Source of the DNA: an uncultured Acidobacteriaceae bacterium
GTDB lineage: Bacteria > Acidobacteriota > Terriglobia > Terriglobales > Acidobacteriaceae
DNA: 11,685 bases
Assembly (NCBI GenBank): GCA_903842845.1
Contig: CAIMNN010000262.1
Coordinates: 1 to 11,685 of the forward strand
Reading direction: 5' to 3'
Position 1 is the stretch's first letter, and each line of letters opens with the position of its first letter. Below, one piece after another: positions 1 to 5,587 of the stretch. Both the position numbers and the translations under genes were made by a program. The notes beneath the pieces were generated by a model, which worked only from the letters and a program-made list of their open reading frames with translations, was not told the DNA's origin and made no database searches.

Positions 1-39
1 ATTTGTACAGAATTAGGGCATGGCAATTAGAAGTATTTG

Positions 40-68
40 ATGACACCATTTAAGTTGAGGCGTATACT
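40..68 (+). promoter_or_regulatory. Candidate sigma70-type promoter of the first binding-protein/OmpA gene
   Basis: An ATGACA -35-like hexamer (40-45, five of six matches to TTGACA) is followed after 17 bases by TATACT (63-68, five of six matches to TATAAT). Transcription would begin near 75, giving a leader of about 110 bases before the start codon at 185. The match is visual only; no start site has been mapped. Confidence 0.45.
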
Positions 69-80
69 TTCGTAAGTTTA

Positions 81-158
81 GAGGAACCAAGCCTTTCAGT
101 TATTTTGGTTATGCTCCCGTATAAGGAAACCAAACTAATAGGGTCATTTCTTATACGG
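81..158 (+). promoter_or_regulatory. Structured 5' leader with competing inverted repeats
   Basis: CCGTATAAG (117-125) and CTTATACGG (150-158) are perfect 9-base inverted repeats. Pairing extends inward through one G-T wobble to a 12-bp stem (117-128 with 147-158) and an 18-base loop. TTTGGTT at 104-110 can pair with AACCAAA at 128-134, which lies in that loop and would give a pseudoknot-like fold. Its core TTGGTT can instead pair with AACCAA at 85-90. The three elements lie between the candidate promoter and the start codon at 185, which suggests a regulatory leader or a DNA operator. I recognise no known riboswitch class here. Confidence 0.4.
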
Positions 159-184
159 AAGATGAGAAAGTTGAAGCGTTTCTT

Positions 185-1660
185 ATGTCTAACCCTGATC
201 TGAATCAAGAAGCGAGCAACAAAAAGAAGACCGGCAGAAAACTGATCATAGTAGCGATTTTGATGCTTATTGTGGGAGTGATTGCTACTCTCGCAGTGCG
301 TTACTACGTTCATCCAGAGAAGGTCATCCTGGTGTTACACGGTTCCACCTCGGTGGGCGAGGAGCTTGCACCGAAGTTGGCCGAGTCCTTTCTGCGCGAG
401 AACCGCAAAGCAACCCACACGGGAATTAACGTTGTCGGCAAGGACAGCGACGGCCATCCGCGTGTGCGCGTATGGGGCGATGTTCCAGGAGACCTTTTCC
501 GCGAAGTGATCGAGATCTACGCCGCAGGTTCGGGCGACGCATTCAAGTGTCTGGCGACGGAGCAGGGTCCCGACCATTGCGATATTGGCATGAGCTCTCG
601 TCCGATGAACGACCAGGACCAATCAAAGTTCCCAGTTCTTGAGAGCATGCACAACACGAAGAACGAGCATGTGATAGCGCTCGACGGCATCGCAGTGGTT
701 GTGAATCCGCAGAACGCGGTGTCGCAGTTGTCGATGGAGCAGTTGAAGGCCATCTACACGGGGCAGATAACGAACTGGAAGGATGTGGGCGGCGCGGATG
801 TAGCGATCGAGATCTACGGCCGCGACCAGAAATCAGGCACGGGCGAGATGTTTGCGCAGATGGTCATCGGCAAGGACGCGCAGGGCCATACGTTAAGCAC
901 AACCGTGCCGAAGAGCCACCAGTTGGAGAACGGCAGCTCAATAGTGAAAGCGGTAATGGACCACCCATACGCGATCGGCTATACATCATCGCCGCTAGTG
1001 AAGGACTCCAAGTCGCTGGCCATTTCGGATGCGACAGGCACAGCGCTGTTGCCGAGCGACCTTGCGATCGTGACCGAGGATTATCCGATCACACGGCGTC
1101 TGTTTCTTTATCACAAGACGAGTCCCACGGAGATGATCCGCGAGTTCATCGATTTCACCATCCACGAGAACGGTCAAAAGGCGGTTACCGAAGCGCATTA
1201 TGTGGCGCTGACGCCGAAGACGTATAACGTGGAGCAGGTTCCGATTGACTCGCCTGCACAGTACAAAGAATTTGCCGCCAAGTACAACAAGCTGGGATTG
1301 AGCTTCCGCTTTTCCAGCGGCAAAATTGAAACTTTCGGTGACCAGCAGGTATCACTCGATAACCTGGCGCAGGATAACGTCAATCGATTGCAAGAGTATC
1401 TGATCCTGCATCCGAAAGCACGGAGCCAGTTCCTGCTCATTGGTTACTCAGATAATACGGGCGTTCCGGATACGAACTATCTCCTGGGTTTGGCACGCGC
1501 GAACAATGTGAAAAACAGCCTGGAAGCCTATGACGTGAGGATTGCGGTTGACCATGTCTTCAGCTTTGGCGCGGAGATGCCGGTTGCAAGCAACTCAACC
1601 GCAGCGGGCAGAAACCTGAACCGCCGTGTGGAAATCTGGGTACCGAAGAACGTGGATTAA
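185..1660 (+). CDS. Membrane-anchored PstS-like substrate-binding protein with C-terminal OmpA domain
   Basis: This 491-residue protein has a short Lys-rich cytoplasmic N-terminus, one membrane segment (about 19-39), a periplasmic phosphate-binding-type domain (about 46-345) and an OmpA-like peptidoglycan-binding domain (about 373-487). PstS-type pocket motifs are visible: GSTS near 53, GSG (115-117), CDIG with D133, and R213 with S217-G218-T219. In the OmpA part D423 and R438 sit 15 residues apart, as the peptidoglycan-contacting Asp/Arg pair does in OmpA proteins. The only cysteines, C122 and C132, probably form a disulfide. The likely role is capture of phosphate or another oxyanion while tethering the inner membrane to the cell wall. 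No Pst permease or ATPase genes are nearby, so transport is not shown. The start is ATG 185 with a weak GAAG eight bases upstream. The following gene is a close paralogue. Confidence 0.85.
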   Translation: MSNPDLNQEASNKKKTGRKLIIVAILMLIVGVIATLAVRYYVHPEKVILVLHGSTSVGEELAPKLAESFLRENRKATHTGINVVGKDSDGHPRVRVWGDVPGDLFREVIEIYAAGSGDAFKCLATEQGPDHCDIGMSSRPMNDQDQSKFPVLESMHNTKNEHVIALDGIAVVVNPQNAVSQLSMEQLKAIYTGQITNWKDVGGADVAIEIYGRDQKSGTGEMFAQMVIGKDAQGHTLSTTVPKSHQLENGSSIVKAVMDHPYAIGYTSSPLVKDSKSLAISDATGTALLPSDLAIVTEDYPITRRLFLYHKTSPTEMIREFIDFTIHENGQKAVTEAHYVALTPKTYNVEQVPIDSPAQYKEFAAKYNKLGLSFRFSSGKIETFGDQQVSLDNLAQDNVNRLQEYLILHPKARSQFLLIGYSDNTGVPDTNYLLGLARANNVKNSLEAYDVRIAVDHVFSFGAEMPVASNSTAAGRNLNRRVEIWVPKNVD

Positions 1661-1690
1661 CCGAGCAAGTTGAAAGTGTACAGAATTCAG

Positions 1691-1727
1691 GCAGCATCAT
1701 ACACCGATATGTGATGCTGCCCTTTTT
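1691..1727 (+). terminator. Intrinsic terminator after the first binding-protein/OmpA gene
   Basis: GCAGCATCA (1691-1699) pairs perfectly with TGATGCTGC (1712-1720), a 9-bp stem with a 12-base loop, followed by CC and five T (1723-1727). It lies 30 bases past the stop codon and argues that the two paralogues are not simply one operon. Confidence 0.8.
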
Positions 1728-1740
1728 GTAAATACATTTA

Positions 1741-1768
1741 TTGTTATGTTTTTATAAATTTTTACAAT
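1741..1768 (+). promoter_or_regulatory. Candidate promoter of the second binding-protein/OmpA gene
   Basis: TTGTTA (1741-1746, four of six) and TACAAT (1763-1768, five of six) are 16 bases apart in a very AT-rich stretch just after the upstream terminator. Transcription would start near 1775, giving a leader of roughly 165 bases. That leader contains a small perfect hairpin, AAAACT-GCA-AGTTTT, at 1845-1859. Confidence 0.35.
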
Positions 1769-1796
1769 ATTCAACAATATTCACATTCTTTTACAT
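1761..1796 (+). repeat. Short direct-repeat array with 10-base period, possible regulator site
   Basis: ACAATATTCA occurs twice back to back (1764-1773 and 1774-1783). Seen as units, TTTACA (1761), TCAACA (1771), TCACAT (1781) and TTACAT (1791) recur every 10 bases, the first two followed by ATAT. Evenly spaced half-sites on one DNA face are typical of response-regulator binding sites, including Pho boxes, which usually have an 11-base period. It overlaps the candidate -10 element. The function is inferred. Confidence 0.35.
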
Positions 1797-1942
1797 ACTG
1801 TGTGGATCGTCCATTTGGGATACTGAAGAGAACAAATTTAGCTCAAAACTGCAAGTTTTATCAGGACCGAAAAGAATATGGATCTACAGCAGAACTTCAA
1901 ATCACATCAACAAAAAACAGATCAAGAAAGCCGGAGATTGAA

Positions 1943-3445
1943 ATGACAAACGCTCACATTCCCAGTGGGTCTGCATCCCCCGATTCTGTTGGACAAGGCA
2001 ATCCACCGAAGCGTCCGCTACGTTTTCTACTCATTGTGCTTAGTGCGCTCATCGTTCTTGCCGGAGTTGCAGCAGCGGTAGTGAAGTACGTTGTTCACCC
2101 GGAGAAGACCATCCTGAAGTTGCAGGGTTCCTCCACAGTAGGTGAAGAACTTGCGCCGAAGATGGCTGAGTCGTATCTGCGCGATATACGTAAAGCAACC
2201 CAGATCGGCCGGGTCACGGTCAGCCAGAGCAAGGAAGGCTTCTCACATTTGCACATCTGGGGAGACAGGCCTTTCAGCCTTTACCGTGAAGTGATCGACA
2301 TCAACATCAACGGTTCAAGCAACGCATTCAAGTGCCTTGCCGCTGACAAAGAAGCTGACCGTTGTGATATCGGAATGAGTTCGCGCACAGTCAGCGACCA
2401 GGACCAGGCGAAGTATCCGACGCTCGAAAATTTGCACTCGGTTCACGATGAGCACGTAATCGCGCTCGACGGCATTGCGGTTGTCGTGAATCCCAAAAAC
2501 CCGGTAACTCAACTGACCATGGACCAGTTGCGCGACATTTATGTTGGCCGCGCCACCAACTGGAAGGAAGTTGGAGGGCCGAATGCTCCCATTGCGATCT
2601 ATGGGCGTGGCGAGTACGCGGGCACTGCCGAGATGTTTGCACAAATAGTGCTGGGCAAAGACCCCGCAGGTCACCCCATCAAGGCAAGTGTTCCAGCGGC
2701 GCATCAGTTCCCCATAGGGACGCAGGTGATTAACGCGGTCAACAATGATGTGAACGGAATCGGGTACATTTCATCGCCGCTTGCGGATCAATCAAAGGCG
2801 CTGGCGATCTCCGACGCGGGCAATGACTGGATCTTCCCGGATGAACTTTCCATCGTCACTGAAGATTACCCGATCACGCGCCGGTTGTACCTCTATGACT
2901 TGTCGACAGCCAATCAAAACACCAAGGATTTCATCACCTATGCCTCACTGGGCAGCGGTCAGGATGTGGTGGTCGACTCGCATTACATAGCGCTGAACAC
3001 CAAGAGCTACCCGGTCACTGAACTTCCGTCCGATGTGCCAAAGGAATACCGCGAGTTCACGACGAAGTTCAACAAGCTCGGTCTCAGCTTCCGCTTTGCC
3101 AGCGGAAAGATCGACGTGGCGAACGGGCAGCAGATAACGCTCGACAACCTGGCGCAGGACAACATCGTGCGTTTGCAGCAGTTCCTGCTGGCGCATCCCA
3201 AGGCGAAAAACACGTTCCTTGTGATCGGATTCGCCGACAACACGGGCGACCAGAATTCGAACTATCTGCTTGGGCTGGCGCGTGCGAACAACGTCAAGAA
3301 CGCGCTGGAGGCATATGGCATCCAGATCCAGCCGGACCATGTTTATTCATTCGGCTCCGAGATGCCTGTGGCAAGCAACAAGACCGCCATCGGGCGCAAT
3401 ACGAATCGCCGCGTGGAGGTTTGGGTGCCGAAGAACGTGGATTAG
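1943..3445 (+). CDS. Second membrane-anchored PstS-like/OmpA fusion protein (paralogue)
   Basis: This 500-residue protein has a Pro/Ser-rich N-terminus, a membrane segment (about 27-49), a phosphate-binding-type domain (about 55-353) and an OmpA domain (about 383-496). It matches the upstream protein along its whole length, including GSSTVGEELAP near 62, CDIGMSS near 141 and the ending NRRVEVWVPKNVD. OmpA residues D432 and R447 are kept, as is the lone cysteine pair C131/C141. The pocket loop has R222 followed by A226-G227-T228, where the paralogue has the PstS-like SGT, so its ligand or affinity may differ. The start is ATG 1943, with GGAG (1933-1936) six bases upstream. An in-frame ATG at 1802 would add 47 residues that resemble nothing in the paralogue and would read through AT-rich leader. 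Confidence 0.85.
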   Translation: MTNAHIPSGSASPDSVGQGNPPKRPLRFLLIVLSALIVLAGVAAAVVKYVVHPEKTILKLQGSSTVGEELAPKMAESYLRDIRKATQIGRVTVSQSKEGFSHLHIWGDRPFSLYREVIDININGSSNAFKCLAADKEADRCDIGMSSRTVSDQDQAKYPTLENLHSVHDEHVIALDGIAVVVNPKNPVTQLTMDQLRDIYVGRATNWKEVGGPNAPIAIYGRGEYAGTAEMFAQIVLGKDPAGHPIKASVPAAHQFPIGTQVINAVNNDVNGIGYISSPLADQSKALAISDAGNDWIFPDELSIVTEDYPITRRLYLYDLSTANQNTKDFITYASLGSGQDVVVDSHYIALNTKSYPVTELPSDVPKEYREFTTKFNKLGLSFRFASGKIDVANGQQITLDNLAQDNIVRLQQFLLAHPKAKNTFLVIGFADNTGDQNSNYLLGLARANNVKNALEAYGIQIQPDHVYSFGSEMPVASNKTAIGRNTNRRVEVWVPKNVD

Positions 3446-3460
3446 ATGATGTGAGATATA

Positions 3461-3497
3461 CCCCGGCTGTTCCGCGAGGAATGCCGGGGCTTTTTTT
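3461..3497 (+). terminator. Intrinsic terminator after the second binding-protein/OmpA gene
   Basis: CCCCGGC (3461-3467) pairs with GCCGGGG (3483-3489), followed by C and seven T (3491-3497). It lies 15 bases past the stop codon. Its T tract runs into the stop codon of the convergent gene (3496-3498). On the minus strand the stem is not followed by a T tract, so it is mainly a plus-strand terminator. Confidence 0.85.
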
Positions 3498-4065
3498 ATT
3501 TGCTGAAGAGCGGAACGTGGAAGGGCAGTTCGTCACCGCTGCCGGATTTCTTTTTGGTCTTGGACTGACTGTTCTCGCGCAGTTGCGTCTGCTGCGAGTT
3601 GATGCAAAGCCAGCCGGCGCGGACCTTCTGATAGAGGTGGGTATAAATGCCGCGCTCCTCGGCCGGGTTGCCGTTGACCTTGTGCTTGAGCGTGTAGGTG
3701 CCGTTGACCACTGCCACATCGCCGAGCAGGCGCACTGTGATGACATGCGAGTCGAGCGTAAGCGTCTTGTCATCGCTGTTGATGAGATGCGCAACAACCT
3801 GGTCGCGAGTTGAGACCTCGCCAAAGGACGATATCTCGACAAAGAGCGGCGACAGGACGAGCTCGAGGCCGTATTGATCGCGATGGTTGATGGAGACGGA
3901 CCAGTTGTCCTCGATCTTCTGGAAGACCGGGATGTCAGGCGATTGCGCTGAAGTGATCGGAATCTGACTGACGGGCTTGCTCTCAGTGGTGGTTTGGGCG
4001 TTGGCAGGTAAGGCACAGCAGAAGAGGGTTAACAATGCTGCAATAGGGGCGTAATGCTTATTCAT
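3496..4065 (-). CDS. Secreted DUF4440/NTF2-like protein
   Basis: The product has 189 residues. It begins with a signal peptide (charged MNKH, a hydrophobic stretch, then a likely cleavage after ANA near residue 23). A domain of about 115 residues follows, with the pattern of the DUF4440/SnoaL-like NTF2 fold: an initial helix with E and W (FQKIEDNWSVSI), a segment LSPLFVEISSFGEVSTRDQV, then beta strands ending in GWLCINSQQTQL. The C-terminal tail is Ser/Lys-rich and probably disordered. Such proteins are small cone-shaped domains, often of unknown function, so no reaction can be assigned. I chose ATG 4065, with GAGGA (4076-4080 on the complement) ten bases upstream. GTG 4071, two codons earlier and only four bases from GAGGA, is an alternative. 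The gene is divergent from dnaB and convergent with the OmpA fusion, so it is probably monocistronic. Confidence 0.7.
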   Translation of the reverse strand: MNKHYAPIAALLTLFCCALPANAQTTTESKPVSQIPITSAQSPDIPVFQKIEDNWSVSINHRDQYGLELVLSPLFVEISSFGEVSTRDQVVAHLINSDDKTLTLDSHVITVRLLGDVAVVNGTYTLKHKVNGNPAEERGIYTHLYQKVRAGWLCINSQQTQLRENSQSKTKKKSGSGDELPFHVPLFSK

Positions 4066-4196
4066 GAGCACAAATTCCTCAACTTAATGATAATCTCTCG
4101 GGCGTTTGCACTGGGCGCGGTGCTGCGTTTTTCCCACATTTTGTCATCAGCAATTCACAATGCCCTGGGAGGCGGGAGCGGCCTAGACTATAGCCT

Positions 4197-5576
4197 ATGG
4201 CCCTGACCCCAGACCTGATGAACGACGCCGGCTTGCCCAGCAATATTGATGCTGAGAAGACGATACTCGGCGCGATACTGCTCGACAATCATGCGCACGC
4301 CGAAGCGGCGGAGAAGCTGATTGCGGACGATTTTTCGCTCGACTCACACCGTCGCATCTTCCAACGCATGGGCGAGCTGGTAGATTCATCGCGCGCGGTG
4401 GATATTGTGACGCTGGCCGAGGAGTTGGGCCGGCACAAAGAGGTTGAGTCGGTCGGCGGAGTGGCGTACCTGGCCGGGTTGACCGAAGGATTGCCGCGCA
4501 AGCCGGTTATCGAAGAGTACATCCGCATTGTGAAGGACAAGAGCCTGCTGCGGCGCTTGATGCTCATCTGCTCTTCGGCGATTGCGCGCGCGGCGGAGCA
4601 ACGCGAGACGGCACTCGAGGTTTTGAATGCGGCTGAATCGCAACTGCTGGATGTCAGTCAGCGTGGAGTGGGCGATGGCTTTGCAAGCATCGAACAGATA
4701 GTCGCGAGCAGCTTTGGAACGATTGACAATCTGTACTCGCAGGCGCGCGAGATAACCGGATTGCCGACCGGCTTTAAAACTTTTGACATCATGACCAGCG
4801 GTCTGCAAAAGGGTGAGCTTTTTATTTTGGCCGCGCGTCCGTCGATGGGCAAGACGGCGCTTGCGCTCAACATCGCGCAGAACGCAGCGGTGCTCAACAA
4901 ATCGGTGGTCGCGGTCTTCAGTTTGGAAATGAGCAAAGAGTCGCTGCTGAGGCGTTTGCTGGCGAGCCAGGCGTGGGTTGACCAGCGGCATTTGCAGACC
5001 GGCTTTCTGGGCCGCGAAGAGCAGGAAAAATTACGGACGGCGCTGGAAGCGTTGGTCGAATCGCATATCTATATCGATGACTCTGCCGGTATTTCGCTGG
5101 CCGAGATGCGCGCCAAGGCGCGACGGTTGAAACAGACCAGGGGGCATATTGACCTGATCATGGTGGACTACCTGCAATTGATGAGCGCGTCGCAGGTTTC
5201 ATCGAAAGGCTACGAGAACCGCACGCAGGAGGTCTCGGCTATCTCGCGCGGGCTCAAAGCTCTGGCCAAGGAGATGAATGTTCCGGTGATGGCGTTGTCG
5301 CAGCTTTCGCGTGCGAGTGAACGGCGCGGCGAAGACAAGCGTCCGCTGTTGAGCGACCTGCGCGAGTCGGGCTCGATCGAGCAAGACGCCGACGTTGTGG
5401 CGTTCATCCATCGCGAATCGTATTACAACCGCGACGAAGAGAAGACCGACGCGGAGCGAATGGCCTCAGAGATAATCATCGCCAAGCAACGCAACGGCCC
5501 GACAGGCACAGTGCACTTGAACTTCCTCTCTCAGTTCACGCGCTTTGAAAACCAGGACCAGCACCACGAAGGATAG
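4197..5576 (+). CDS. dnaB: Replicative DNA helicase DnaB
   Basis: This 459-residue protein is close to the usual family length. It is the hexameric ATP-driven helicase that unwinds DNA 5'-3' at the replication fork and recruits primase. The N-terminal DnaB domain covers about residues 14-115 (NIDAEKTILGAILLDN). A linker follows, then the RecA-like helicase core from about 185. Walker A is ARPSMGKT (213-220), SLEMS is at 242-246, Walker B is IDLIMVDYLQLM (318-329), and SQLSRASERR (368-377) and LSDLRESGSIEQDADVV (385-401) are the family's late motifs. All key residues look intact. No Shine-Dalgarno sequence precedes ATG 4197. TAGACT (4184-4189) lies seven bases before it, so a leaderless mRNA is possible. 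ATG 4218 is a less likely start. The common partner rplI is not adjacent. The stop lies 11 bases from the convergent GGDEF-EAL gene. Confidence 0.97.
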   Translation: MALTPDLMNDAGLPSNIDAEKTILGAILLDNHAHAEAAEKLIADDFSLDSHRRIFQRMGELVDSSRAVDIVTLAEELGRHKEVESVGGVAYLAGLTEGLPRKPVIEEYIRIVKDKSLLRRLMLICSSAIARAAEQRETALEVLNAAESQLLDVSQRGVGDGFASIEQIVASSFGTIDNLYSQAREITGLPTGFKTFDIMTSGLQKGELFILAARPSMGKTALALNIAQNAAVLNKSVVAVFSLEMSKESLLRRLLASQAWVDQRHLQTGFLGREEQEKLRTALEALVESHIYIDDSAGISLAEMRAKARRLKQTRGHIDLIMVDYLQLMSASQVSSKGYENRTQEVSAISRGLKALAKEMNVPVMALSQLSRASERRGEDKRPLLSDLRESGSIEQDADVVAFIHRESYYNRDEEKTDAERMASEIIIAKQRNGPTGTVHLNFLSQFTRFENQDQHHEG

Positions 5577-5587
5577 ATGATTGTGCG

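Noticed and set aside
1802..1942. N-terminal extension of the second PstS/OmpA gene from ATG 1802
   Set aside because: It has no similarity to the paralogue, lies in AT-rich leader with a hairpin, and ATG 1943 has a well-placed GGAG.
3294..4016. 240-codon minus-strand frame
   Set aside because: It is Arg/Ser-rich low-complexity translation that overlaps the end of the OmpA fusion and the DUF4440-like gene in another frame; a shadow of GC-rich codon usage.
4386..4991. 201-codon frame antisense to dnaB
   Set aside because: It lies entirely inside dnaB, whose motifs are unmistakable, and has no recognisable domain.
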